DNA of 64,000 nt, from positions 806,001 to 870,000 of the forward strand of contig JAHLEZ010000020.1 in NCBI GenBank assembly GCA_020726505.1, written 5' to 3'. A model generated the notes under the pieces. The model did not search any database and was not told the DNA's origin. It worked only from the letters and a program-made list of their open reading frames with translations. The position numbers were made by a program, and so were the translations under genes. Position 1 is the stretch's first letter; each line of letters starts with the position of its first letter. The DNA is from Leptodontidium sp. MPI-SDFR-AT-0119. Its lineage: Eukaryota > Ascomycota > Leotiomycetes > Helotiales > Leptodontidiaceae. Below, one piece after another: positions 11,230 to 22,280 of this stretch.

Positions 11230-12769
11230 TTTCTTATTGCCTGTAATCTACCTGATGCTTTTTGTTCACAAGGACTATGCTTGGATTCTCTGGCCTAGAT
11301 ACGATAACACCGTCGAACAGTGCAATTCGAGGTCTCGTCGAACTGTGGCGTAGGTATTAGATCGCTCGTAAAGGATAACTGGTTCAACTATGGTTTGCAA
11401 GCGAATTAAAGCTTCGTCAAGGAAGATGTGGTAACAAGATCAATTTACAATATATTAAGACGGATCTCGACCTTTTGAATGGTGGTTTGGTGTCACACTC
11501 GCCCAACCCGCAGAATATTTCGATCCACGACAGTCATGATCGAGCGATTCATTACTAGAGCTCATGCCGCCTTACAGTTTTTGGTGGTTCTTGAGGCGTT
11601 GTAGAGACGGAATTTTCCAGGTTAACCATGAGATCCTTGCTGCAAGGGGACCGTGGGATCAGGAGATATTGAACTCGCAAGCCATAACCTCATAATCTAG
11701 CCAAAAGCATCACATTAAATCCCTAAACCAGTATATGATAAAAACTGGATTATGTTTATATATTTTTTTTCGCGCAAAGCTCGGAATACCACGTCTTGTA
11801 TAAAAAATTGAATGTAAGGAATTCGGAACACAACAATATGTCATTAGATTCCCTCGTGGTCCAGCTAAGTGCGTCATTTATTATTTAAGATTTGATAACA
11901 TTCGAGAGATCTCATACGCATCTTCTTGGTGAAAAGGGCCGTTGAGCATACATCGGCGATATGAAAAAACGAACCTCTTTAGTATAGAGTCGCAAGGGAT
12001 CGGCGTGGCTACGTTCCACTTGGAACCGGGGATTGAAGTGTTTGGTTTTAAGAACGTGGAGAGTGATATTGGGGGGGGTTTCTGGGAGCATGTGTTGGAG
12101 GGTGCTTGAGTGGTGGGTGGCGGTGTGATTTTTTCGCAATTTGATTGGAAAGAATTACGCGCTTGCTTCAAGGACCGTGGCCCTAATTATTTAAATGGTC
12201 AGATGCTATCTTCATGACTCGAGACCTTGTCTCACAATTACCAAACAGAGGGAGCCTGGAACCATGCGATTATCTTATCTACCTGATGGATTGGTGTTGG
12301 GCCCGATTTCTTCACAATTAGGGCTGATATTTGAATCTTTTGAAGTCGAATCGAGTTCTCCATTTAAACCATATCTCTTACACCAAATCATCTTGTAATT
12401 CAATATATTCTATTGAAAATCCAAGTGGTTTATGAATTCCGAAGTGCTAATTCAGCGTTCTAGCTCACATGTCAAATTAGAGTTAAAAAGCAATCCCTGT
12501 GCAACGCCATGCTGTGCATCGAAGCGAAAGCGTTTGTCATCGATCGAACCGATCTGAGATCTTGCTCTCCCCACCCTGGCTTCCGTATTAGCGTCAACCT
12601 TGGGTGGCTTGGCTTACATGTGATTTCGAAAAAAAACTTCTGACGGACAAGTCCTACGCCAAGTGCAGTTGTCGAATCCCCTAATCATGAAATAAGATCT
12701 TAGTACAGTATTCTTATGATCTTCTAGAAGCATCGGGTTTATTCTGGTTTATTCTTTCAGTCAGCAGCG
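11230..12769. other. Gene-free stretch
   Basis: Only short frames without recognisable domains occur here. The longest, 11881-12171 on the minus strand, encodes 96 aa of low-information sequence and is not supported. Positions 11700-11830 are AT-rich. Confidence 0.45.
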
Positions 12770-12905
12770 CTTACTGTACGTGTACGAAAGTACATGTATA
12801 GGTATTGTGATATGCTTGGCGCTTGCTAGTGACATGATACTTCGCTTAGCCCTGTCTGGTAGGTGGGGCTAAGAATCTTCTAGCGAGTGTGGAGGGGAAG
12901 CCGAT
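12770..12905 (+). repeat. Dispersed repeat, copy A
   Basis: About 135 bp, from TGTACGTGTACG to GAAGCCGATTTTCC, recur at 34483-34618 with clear but imperfect identity (shared blocks GCTTGGCGCTT, CGCTTAGCCC, GCTAAGAATCTT, GAGTGTGGAGGGGAAGCCGA). It is non-coding. The nature of the element is unknown. Copy A abuts a LINE fragment. Confidence 0.6.
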
Positions 12906-13749
12906 TTTCCAAGGAGAAGGCAAAGGCTGCAACAAGACAGGGTACCACGCCGCAGACACAGCTCCCCAGAATACGATCAACGACTCTCAATATAGCGCGA
13001 GCTAAGCACAGCACCATGAGAGAGTTACCGGAACACATTGGAAGCATTGCCTGGCAAACACAAACGACAACTCTACGACCGACTGTCATGGGAGAGAGCT
13101 AATGTGCTTGCCCAACTCAGAACAGGCATGGCAAGACTGAACGTCTACCTCCACCGAATCAAAGCTGCGTCAACAGATCAGTGCGAATGTGGACAAGCGC
13201 GTGAGACAGTAGTCCACTTCCTCTTCCGGTGCAGAAGGTGGACAGCGCATCGTGCCGAGATGCTACAATGCACAGATACAGGCAGAGGGAATATATCTTT
13301 CTACTTGGGCGGAAAGTCTCCAACAGATGACAAGAACTGGGCTCCGAATATGAACGCTGTTCGAGCAACGATACGGTTCGCAATAGCCACAGGCCGACTT
13401 GATACGAACCAACTGCAGATAAACCAGGACACCTAATCCACTACACCCGACTTCACCCACTATCACCTCGTGCCACAGACAGCAACTATCACCTCGTGCC
13501 ACAGACAGCAGGCACCGCTTCAGTTGCTGAAGATAGGATGCTGAACACTTGGAGAATAGCCTTCAAGCTAGCCTACTAACAATACTAGTAACCCACGAGA
13601 ATCCGCAAGAAATAGGAAAGAAGAGGAAACATAGCTAGAAATGAACTCTATATGGGCTCGAAGGAGACTAGGGCAATTCTTGGGAAATGTATTAGTAGAT
13701 CAGTGATGGTTGGCCTCTCGGCTCAGCCGCCGGGCGTAATAAATTGTGT
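12886..13749 (+). mobile_element. LINE (Tad1-like) ORF2 C-terminus and 3' tail
   Basis: Frame 13038-13436 encodes the end of a LINE ORF2: a YDRLSWERANVLAQLRTG block and the C-terminal zinc-type motif CECGQARETVVHFLFRCRRW. An upstream piece (about 12890-13030) is in another frame, so the copy is frameshifted. The 3' UTR ends at AATAAATTGTGTGT near 13749. The element is 5' truncated, as is usual for LINE insertions, and cannot encode endonuclease or reverse transcriptase. Confidence 0.75.
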
Positions 13750-14105
13750 GTAATAGCCACAGGCCGACTTGATGCGAATCAACTTCAGATAAATCAGGAC
13801 AACTAATCCACTACACTCGACTTCACTCACTATCACCTCGTGCCGCAGAGAGCAGACACCGCTTCAGCCGCCGAAGATAGGATGTTGAACACTTGGAGAA
13901 TAGCCTTCAAGCTAGTCTACTCATAATGTTACTAACCCACGAGAAACCGAAAAGAAATGGCAAATAAAGGAATATAAGCTGCATGTGGAGTTTTATATGG
14001 GCTTGAAGGAGATCAGGATCCATTGTAGGGAATGTAGTAGTAGAGTAGTGATAGTGGCCCTTTCGGCTCAGCCGCCGGGCGTTAATAAATTGTGTGTGTG
14101 TGTAG
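13750..14105 (+). mobile_element. Second LINE 3' end in tail-to-head array
   Basis: The sequence from ATAGCCACAGG onward repeats 13385-13749 with small changes, including the end of the ORF2 frame, a CACCGCTTCAG block, GAACACTTGGAGAATAGCC, and the tail AATAAATTGTGTGTGTGT. It follows the tail of the previous copy directly. This suggests either insertion of a second 5'-truncated LINE at the first tail or a tandem duplication. Confidence 0.7.
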
Positions 14106-15555
14106 TAGGTAGCTTCCAAAGGTGGCCCACAGATGACGGCTGGGGGCGGTTTCTATCGATTAAAAAGGAAAATAGAAAAGAATGCAAAGCCGCCGGTCGC
14201 ATTCTTCACAGTACTTCCCCTCTGGCACAACAGACTACGCTAAGATTTCTAAGGAACTTTACTTAATATAGTAGAGTTTCCTGATTTAAGACTCCTGGTT
14301 GGTTCGTTTGCTCTTGCTATCGAGGAATCTCCAGAAATCTTGGCCCAGTCTGTTACGCCAGAGGGGATGTAACTAGTTGTATTAGGTATCATAACTAATC
14401 GCTCTACAGCACCGTGTCTCATTCGACATCCGGGTTCCGACTTCGGCAACTTCACCATCAGCCCTGGGTTGGCCGAGATTAGAGTGCAGCCCTGTCAAAA
14501 TGTTCGTGGAGTGCTGGGACGGTCACCTGCTGTGTTCAATTCGCTGGGTCAATCCGGGGAACGCTATACTTTATCTGGACACGTTCGGCATGCCTGTCAG
14601 CACTAAGTGGCGCCGAGACCCAACCGCCCAAACCGCCCGTTCACGCCCCTCTTTGAAGGCAACAGAGGGAATCGCTTCGAGATGAAACGGGAGGCGTTTA
14701 TAATTCAACCAGCGCCACGTGGCCCTTAATTCATTAAAGTTTCATTTCATTTGCACGATCCGTTCAGAGACATCGGCTCGGTCGAGACAAAACGACACAG
14801 GCCATAAAAAGCAAAGCTATCGGCATCCCTTGTGACAATCTGTTCTGCGGCCAAATTGTTTTTCTTTTTGGGGAGCTGTGTTCCGAGCGGACCAGCAATA
14901 TACGACAGCTGACCGGCCGAAGCATCTCGTCTTCCCCGGACGGAACCGCCATTGAAACACTCGTGTGGATTCAACAGCGCACGGCTTATTGAAAGTATTG
15001 TATAGCGGCAGCTTATAGGATATGATCCATGAATTTTTCTCAACAGTCTTTACGGATGTAGTTATTCCTTAACGGTGTCCTCGTCTAGTAATATATTCCG
15101 CGAAGTCGAGGTTCAACTCCAATTTATCCCGGTACTGCGGATTAACCCGCAGATGTCGTTGAGTGAGACAAATTCGGAAGCCTTGCGGTCGATACTAAAC
15201 GTGGCACCCTTGATTTAAACTCTAATATTACTGTTAGTAACGCCATTAAAGGGGTGCCACAGCCGCGAAGCTAATTCGCTGGGGTCTTGCTGTGGCTTAT
15301 GGCAATCCCCGAAACTCGCGGGTGCGCTGGAGGGAGGCTGCGGTGGCGACTGGAGCGATTTGGGCGGCATTGATTGTTTCTTGCCTCAAAGAGCGACATG
15401 TCCACAACCCAGTTCTGAAAATGACGAACCATAATAGAAAAAGAAACTACAACGCTAACAACGGCAGTTGCCATCGAAGCTCCCAGAACATAAAGACTTG
15501 AGCTGATCTTTGAAAATTGAAAAGGGAACGTTGACACATGTAACGGACTGCTGCA
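14106..15555. other. Gene-free stretch with a stem-loop
   Basis: No gene was recognised. At 15200-15260 the arms GTGGCACCC and GGGTGCCAC flank about 40 bp, giving a possible hairpin. A fragment at about 15076-15120 looks slightly tRNA-like but does not fold into a complete tRNA. Confidence 0.4.
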
Positions 15556-16467
15556 ATGGAGTTCATGGACAAATATGTCTCTGCCTCGGTTGGAGCGGGG
15601 ATAGTCATCTTTCTTGAGTCTGAATATTCTGCATGGAGATTATTCCAACGACGGAAAACTTTGTTTTTCTACGTGTGCCAATTGGCTATCTTGTCAAGCG
15701 CCCTCTTCAACGGCATATCTGCGTATGCCTATTTCACGCCGGCGGTGGAGATAGTGCCACTTTACACCATCAACACAATAGTCGAAATCCTCATGGTCGT
15801 GAGCTACCCGACGATGATCTTGTTACGACTGCGGCTTATATGTCACCTGCGTCCACTTGTTCTATGCGCGCCTATGCTACAGGGCATTCTGTGGTTGGTG
15901 TTAGGCATTTATCAAACGAAATTCGCCTTGACAAAGGATCAGCATTTCTATCGCGTTGCTTACATTTTGCAATTGACAGGAATAGTCATATTGATGGTAC
16001 AAGACGTCATCATTAATGTCTTTTTTGTCATGGTGGCTCGAAAAAACTTTTCAGATGTTATCCATATTAGATCTGTCATTGCCGTCAATATGATGGTGAT
16101 TACACTTCAGATAGCGTCAGTCGTATTAACATTCTTATTCTTTTATATCGACAACAGCGTTTTGAAGGCTATCCCAGTGATCGAGCCGATTAAAGTTAGG
16201 CTGGAAATAATGATTCTGGCCTACATCGCTGAATCCTGCCATACACGGCGGCGATCCTCACCAGCCCTGCAGCAGGTGTCGATTGGATTTGTGCCACCGA
16301 TGGGGGACCCGGTACTTCCATCCTCTCCCAACCGCAATAATATCACTAACAACCAAACAGGTCACAACGGCTTTAGAAAAGTCCATGCCAATTTCAACAA
16401 ATTCTTTGGCACAAATCAACTCGCGTATGTCCACTTCCTCACTCACCCGCCAAGAAACCCCCTTTAG
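15556..16467 (+). CDS. Multi-pass membrane protein, family not recognised
   Basis: A single exon encodes 303 aa. At least six, probably seven, hydrophobic segments are visible at about residues 6-22, 36-58, 66-92, 98-117, 131-156, 166-190 and 198-222. They are followed by a hydrophilic tail rich in N, P and R. The spacing resembles fungal seven-helix integral membrane proteins, but no diagnostic motif was found. No signal peptide apart from the first membrane segment is seen. The start Met follows a purine-rich context and is the first in the frame. The function is unknown. The gene stands alone between LINE fragments. Confidence 0.65.
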   Translation: MEFMDKYVSASVGAGIVIFLESEYSAWRLFQRRKTLFFYVCQLAILSSALFNGISAYAYFTPAVEIVPLYTINTIVEILMVVSYPTMILLRLRLICHLRPLVLCAPMLQGILWLVLGIYQTKFALTKDQHFYRVAYILQLTGIVILMVQDVIINVFFVMVARKNFSDVIHIRSVIAVNMMVITLQIASVVLTFLFFYIDNSVLKAIPVIEPIKVRLEIMILAYIAESCHTRRRSSPALQQVSIGFVPPMGDPVLPSSPNRNNITNNQTGHNGFRKVHANFNKFFGTNQLAYVHFLTHPPRNPL

Positions 16468-17045
16468 CAAAGCATTAGACCCATCTACTCTCTCTGTACG
16501 AACGAAAGACCAATTAAATTAACAGCACTAGCTCCGACCCAGGATGGTGCGCCATCGGCGCATGTGAAGGTCTCGTCTTTGGATCCTGCAACCGTTACAG
16601 ACAGGTCAGGCCGTCCTCTCTCTCCCTTACCGCCTGCCTGTCCATGTCCATTTATTGACAAGATTCAGACCGACTGCATTTGTGGGCGACTGGGTGACTA
16701 AGGAGAATCCAAAGCAAGGCTCGCAGTGCACGAATGGACCTGAGCTGAACAGCGAGCACTATTCCTTTGGGTCTGGAGAAGGCTAGTGAGCTCTCTTGGA
16801 AAAAGACTATCAGGCGTTGCTAAAGTGGGGTGAAGGCAGGTTGGAGTTGAAGATGAGGGGCTCGAAGTTGAGTTTGATACGTGGTTGTTAGTGCCGAATT
16901 GTTAAGGCCAGGGGTCTTGCTGTTTTTCCTCGAGAGATAGGAAGGGGTCAGATTGATCGAGAAGGACAGTGATTAGCTGTCTGATTTCATAGTTGGAGTT
17001 GATTTGGAATTTATAGGTCTTTTGTTTGGTTTGACTGCCGTACAC
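16468..17045. other. Gene-free stretch
   Basis: A frame without stops between about 16520 and 16790 gives a cysteine-containing peptide that matches nothing I recognise. It has no start codon in good context and is left uncalled. Confidence 0.35.
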
Positions 17046-17110
17046 CCCCGTAACACACACACACACAATTCTATTACGCCCAAGACAGGGTGCGAAACCC
17101 TCAGGCAGCT
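17046..17110 (-). mobile_element. Short LINE tail, inverted
   Basis: Read on the minus strand the stretch ends GGGCGTAATAGAATTGTGTGTGTG. This matches the tail of the LINE copies at 13735-13749 and 14090-14105. Only the last few dozen bases can be recognised, and the remainder is too diverged to call. Confidence 0.45.
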
Positions 17111-17627
17111 GTCGAAGATCCGCTAAGCATACACTAGAATTGTCCAAACTCGGTGCTGAGCCCTACACAATCAAACCCGTAGCGATCCAATGTCTGTTCT
17201 CTATAGCGTTCTCTATCCCTCATACTTAACTTCGCCTACCCTATCCCAATTCCGGAGCCCGTGACCAAGGTCTAAGACCACTCTCTTCCATCGCAATTGA
17301 TGAAAAGTATAACGTCGTATAATCGTCAGAAATAGCTAACCTACCCAAACGCGGGCAACCACGTGCGGCAGGTAGAGGGATTGTGCTGGATTGAAATAGG
17401 CTAGAATAGATAGCGTTAGTCGTACGAATGTAATGGTGATGGTCGTAACTTGGCGAGCTCCCGTCGATACACTGGACACCCCGAATCCGTTGCCTTGTGG
17501 GCGCTCTTTCCACCACACGCCGCGCACTTAAAGGTCGTCGAGGTGCATGTCGATGCCGCGTGCCCCGGGAGTGCACACTGTCCACAAACCGGAGCTGGCG
17601 CTCGGCAATCTATTATACAGTGAAACG

Positions 17628-17683
17628 GTTAGCAGGCTGCTGTTTTCGGGGGTTTTGGTCGCTGTTTTTAGCGGTCTGCTAAC
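17628..17683. other. Imperfect inverted repeat upstream of the DUF3435 gene
   Basis: GTTAGCAGGCTGCT at 17628-17641 and AGCGGTCTGCTAAC at 17670-17683 pair at 12 of 14 positions around a T/G-rich loop. It lies about 365 bp upstream of the DUF3435 start codon. It could be a hairpin, a regulatory site or a terminal repeat; the sequence alone does not decide. Confidence 0.4.
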
Positions 17684-17886
17684 CAGTTCTCGGCTAATTC
17701 CACACCCCCATCTCGCTTCACCACGCACCTCGGTCCAGGTACCATGGACCGTGCACTCAGAGAGAGTTATCACCTCTTCTTCTCGTCTCACTTCTCACTT
17801 CTTCTTCCCTTCCAAGTATCCACCTGGCAGCCCCCCGAATCGTGCGGGTACCAGAAACAGTTCATTGTGATCAACTCTGACCTAAG

Positions 17887-18048
17887 TATAAAGAGCTAGT
17901 CCCTCCTTTCGTACCCTCCTTCGTTCTTCTCGCCCACTCCCAAACCAATATTCTCTCCCTCCTCTCTCCACAACCCCCGTTTCAGTCCGTTCTCTTCATT
18001 GTCTTCCTCGTCTCTCCTTCACAGCCTCTTCTCTCCGCACATGCGTAT
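17887..18048 (+). promoter_or_regulatory. TATA box and CT-rich leader of the DUF3435 gene
   Basis: TATAAAG stands at 17887-17893, followed by a long CT-rich tract up to the ATG at 18049. This is the usual layout of strongly expressed fungal promoters and suggests that the gene is transcribed. Confidence 0.5.
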
Positions 18049-20491
18049 ATGTCTCGAGCGAGATTTTGCAAAGATGTGCCGACACTCGACGATGAAAGCA
18101 CCTCTGACTCCGACTCGGACAGCTTGTTCGATAACGAACCAGACCCTGGAACTGATACCGACCTGGACAGCCTCCTAGCTGAGGAGGATAGTGACGACGA
18201 AGAAGATCTTTTCGACGATGAAGTACGACACCCTCCAGAGCACTACCGCGCCAATGCTGCAAACCTCGACGTGCAGCGTCTCCGACAAAGGCGATACAGC
18301 CCCAAGACGCAGGCTCAGCTTGATCGGGTGAAGGAGCACCATGAACAGTATGAACAATATCCATCTCACCTTCATTAGAGGGATTTAACTGACCTTTGTT
18401 TCGCATTCAGATACTGCACTTTCCAGACCTGGGATCCGGCGAAATGCTACGACGAAATCTCGCCCCAATTTATCCACGGCTTCCTGAGCTGGGCGTGCGA
18501 TCAACGACGAGGGAAAGGTGGCCGGAGGCGGCCAGGAATCAAATACGCAAGCTCGCTAGAGACATTTTGGAAGTGCTACCTGATAGTATACAGGATTGAA
18601 ACTGGGAGGAAGATTGATCCTATGATCCAAGTAAATGGTCAAGATGTGAGCCTTCGCACTTCGCACATTCTTTCAAGGCCGTGGTTGATGCTAACGAGAT
18701 ACTTAGGTCGTCAAGATCGTAGCAGTAGAAAAGGACCTCGATTTCACAAAGCGGCCGAGTGCGACCATGTACGCGGAGGATCTAGCTGAATTCGCGCGAG
18801 TCCTTCTAGCTACGACGGAGATGACTTTTGATATCGGATGGCTCCGAGTCCAGCTCGTCCTATTCTGTCAGCTTGCAGGTATCACAGGCAATCGACCGGA
18901 GGCTCTAGTTGAACTCCGGTATCGACACCTGAAGTTGACCTTGATCAGAGATCCCGACGGAGGCAGTCGTCCTCGTCTTTTTGTTGAACTGACGCCCGAA
19001 TTCACGAAACGATATCTCGGCTCAAAAGATATGTACGTTCCCTTCCTTCGCTACAGCTACCTTCGTTTATTTTACTGACGCTTGTTAGGAACGAATTCAA
19101 AATCCCCGAGATTATCTACGATCCAACCCTTGTGCTCAGCCCGCACGTCTTCCTCCTCGGCATGCTATTCAAGGCTCGCGCATTCAAGTCTCCGAGTATT
19201 GATTGCCCGGAAAGGTTATACAGCCTCAAAGTCCTCAAGGGACTTAATGAGCAACCACTGCCGCTACGAGACGAGATGAACGACGAGTTCATCTTCTGTG
19301 AGGCGGTTCGTGAAGCACAAGGCGTTCGTATTGCTCGGGAGCTGCAGCTCTCATCGGGGTCGGTACGGTACCGGATGAAGGTAGGGGGCGAGATCACCGG
19401 CTTTGGCCAGGTGTTGAAGCCTTACAATCTCCGAGATGGTTCAGCCAAAGGGTTGAATGAATGTCGTAAGTGCCGATCCTCTATTACTCAGGTATCATAC
19501 TGACTTTAAATTCTTCTAAACAGCGGATGTTAGCGATTCCCTCCAGAACAAAATTCTGCAGCATGCAAGTATCGGCACCTTCTTGAAACACTACCTCAAT
19601 GACATCAACGTTGACCTTCAGGGCGTGTATCGAAGGCTGGACACTCAAAAGGACCTGATGCGGTTTGCATGCTCCATGAGCCGCTCGATCGATCCCCGCC
19701 GCCCGCGGAAGCTGACACCGGAACAAACTGCGTCTGTGAACGACCTTCCATATATCTTGAAGCTGCATAAACGAGTCAACAACCTGTCCAACGCTCCTGT
19801 CGGGAGCCGGAAAGATGACAAGCTCCAGAAGGCCATCAAGCGATTATATAACGAGAAGCAGCGGAAGCGGAGAGAACTCCTCAAGGATGTTAAGGAACGG
19901 TACAAGTCAGAGCAGCCGGTGAAGGATAGCGAACGGCAGCTGTCAGGCATGGTGGTCGATGAGGACACACGAGACGCCTTGGTCCGGGCAGACATGTCGC
20001 CAGAGCAGCTTGGCTTGATAGACGCGATCCTCACCTTGCCTGGGAAGTCACCCGAACAGGAACTTCAACGGAGAATCACGGCTATCAACGCGGTTACGTT
20101 GTACTGCGGCGTAGAAGAGGGGGCACCGTCTCGCCATGTTCGGCGTGGTCCTCCCGGCACGCTTGTCAGCCCCCCCGTGCAAGCCGCCGAGCCAGATGTC
20201 GCACTCCGCAAGGCAATATCTTCTATCAGAACCGACAAGAGGCCCAAAGTATGTTTTGTCTGTATTGGAACTCCGCACCTGACAATGGGCGAGAGGGTTG
20301 CCGAGTACGCCAACCCAGGTTCCCTGAGTCGACACTTTGTGAGGAAGCATGTAAGCAAATTGAAAGATGGGCAGTTTGTTAATTGCATGGACTGTGGTGT
20401 TCGGCTCAAGACCAGAAAAGACTTAGTGATCCACGCAGAGAGGTTTCACGGGACAGTTTCACGAGGACCGGCTGAGCGACTGATTGTATAG
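18049..20491 (+). CDS. DUF3435 protein, tyrosine-recombinase-like (Starship captain-related)
   Basis: Five exons (18049-18347, 18411-18645, 18707-19032, 19089-19465, 19524-20491) give exactly 735 codons, 734 aa. The N-terminus is an acidic D/S/E-rich stretch. The recombinase-like core has Arg in ITGNRPEALVELRYRHL, a second box YNLRDGSAKGLN, and QHASIGTFLKHYL, which supply an Arg...Arg...His...Tyr set like that of tyrosine recombinases. The C-terminus carries CFVC and CMDCG zinc-type motifs with H-x4-H spacing (C2H2-like). DUF3435 is the domain of Starship captains, which move giant elements, but many DUF3435 proteins of the 'FluG-like' C2H2-tailed kind are of unknown role. All introns are canonical and no stop interrupts it, so it is probably functional. 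Captain activity is inferred. Confidence 0.82.
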
Positions 20492-21851
20492 ATTGCCGTT
20501 TGTTCTTGGTTACCATGACTTTGAGGGACAGTACGAGAGCCAAATCGTGCAGGACAGTTTGGCTACTTTCTTTCTTGTTTTGATTTCATTAGGCGCGCAA
20601 ATGTGATCTCATTGTTCAATTTCAATATCGCGTGCTCTGCTGTAGGTTGAGGTATTCGCTCCATGATCATGGCCTGAGTTTTTCATCAGGACATCACGGA
20701 TGTCACTCCACAGGACGCTGTCAACCGCTGGATTGAGTCCGCCAAGCTGGTGGAGGCTCTCTGTGGCTATCGTGAGGTCGCCTCACGCTACCGCCTTTGT
20801 GTTGGCCAGCCTCCACGAGCTCTCGCTCGTGTCTTTCCCCTCTTCGACAATGAGCTTCAGCGAAATAACACTGCCTGCGGCATGTACGCCCTTGTCGGTC
20901 CTGGCACATCGGACAAGAGAAGATTTCTTGGGTCATCTGCGTTCGCTTTTGAGATTGTGCCCGCCGCCACAAAAGCTTTGCAGATATCTCCTTCGATCGT
21001 CTTTTCTGCACTGTTGATCATACATCATACTGAAAGTTGAGGTCAGTTGAATCCCTTGCACATATGATGAAAAGCCTAATTTTCCTTTGCTAGGTACTTG
21101 CGATAGGGAAGGTACTCAAACTTGAGTGTATCCCCAACATATTGGACTGCCAGATCTAGCCTATGCATTTAGGGCGGGTGTATCCGCAAAGCATTGATCT
21201 TTCATAGCTTCAGGATATCGGCCCCCGTGAACTTCAGCAGCATCGACCAGTTTTCTGATCTCAGCTTCCTCTTCCTTACTTAGCTCCAACTATTTCAATG
21301 AAAATTGTTCATGCACCTAATAATATCGGGCTATCCAAAGGTGAAGTGTTCGGATTTTGTATCTAGGTCGTTGAATGTTCGGTTCATACGGTATTCTTAA
21401 TGTAGGTTCTCATTCCCACCTCTCAGAGTCCCAGACCTTATGCAAAAGGCACCATGAACATGAACATGTTCCCGGATTTATCGTGGCTAGCTCCTTTTGC
21501 CAGCTGCTTTCAGCAGTCGCATCAACCACGGGTCCTCCGATGATCTAAGCGCCAAGTGCTAATATGGCATGGCCCATTGCATTCACTTGAAAATGTTTTG
21601 ATTTAGCCTTTCACTGGTTAAGTGGGGTTGGTTGTAGCAGTTCCAGTCACATATCATGCACCTGACACACTATGAGCTCAACGTCTAATCTGGTTACCAA
21701 TAGCACAGAGATCATGTTCCTCCACCAGGTCATCCTTAGGAAGACTTGAGATTACAAACCATAATCGGGCTTGCAGTTGATTTCCTTCCAGGCCATGACA
21801 CACGTACACGTACTCATCTCGTTCAGTGGTCTTCAAATGGGACTACCCACT
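20492..21851. other. Gene-poor stretch with an unassigned open frame
   Basis: A frame from about 20690 to 21040 on the plus strand is open and codon-like (DITDVTPQDAVNRWIESAK at its start) but matches no family known to me and has no clear start. It may be a gene remnant downstream of the DUF3435 gene. The rest is non-coding. Confidence 0.35.
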
Positions 21852-21893
21852 CTGTGAAGGAAATAACTTTTACTGGTTGGTCGGAAAGCCCTG

Positions 21894-22009
21894 TACTCGG
21901 TTTCTTCGTGGGACTGAACCCGTCCACAGTGGGTTTCCATGGGACTTTTGGTTGGCTATAGCCCTGTATCCTTACCCCAGGAGGTTCAATCCCACGGAGA
22001 AAGCGAGTA
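21894..22009. mobile_element. MITE family 2, copy a (TA target)
   Basis: A 116-bp element runs from TA-CTCGGTTTCTTCGTGGGAC to a matching inverted end ending in GCGAG-TA, with about 24 bp terminal inverted repeats. It has no coding capacity. The matching position in the second repeat copy (55039-55040) has a single TA, which proves the insertion and its target duplication. Confidence 0.8.
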
Positions 22010-22118
22010 GTGGGAAGACTCCTTTACAGACAATAGAATAGGGGGAGGGGGTGTCTGGGGGGGGCAGACGGGAACGGGGGCGGGAAAGCAGCTCCTTCTC
22101 CATGTCGGCGGATTGAAG

Positions 22119-22280
22119 TACGGAAGGGGGTTTCAAGTGGGTCTCGCCCACCGTTGTAAGGCAGTAAGGTTATTCTTCCAATCAACAGTCTAATATTCTA
22201 GAATTTTCTCCATAAATCTCCTCAAATGTTATAGTAAAATACTAGGGGTGGGCGAGACCCACTTGAAACCCCCTTCCGTA
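22119..22280. mobile_element. MITE family 1, copy a (Tc1/mariner type)
   Basis: The element is bounded by TACGGAAGGGGGT and its reverse complement. Inverted repeats of over 30 bp include AAGTGGGTCTCGCCCAC. It is about 160 bp and AT-rich inside, and TA stands at each end. The termini closely match those of the transposase-bearing element at 28510-29772, the likely source of transposase. The empty site is preserved at 55112-55113. Confidence 0.85.

Noticed and set aside
11881..12171. Minus-strand frame of 96 codons
   Set aside because: No domain, no conserved motif, and a competing open frame on the same strand.
15070..15120. Fragment resembling a tRNA-Asp start and T arm
   Set aside because: Too short and lacking an anticodon arm of the right size.
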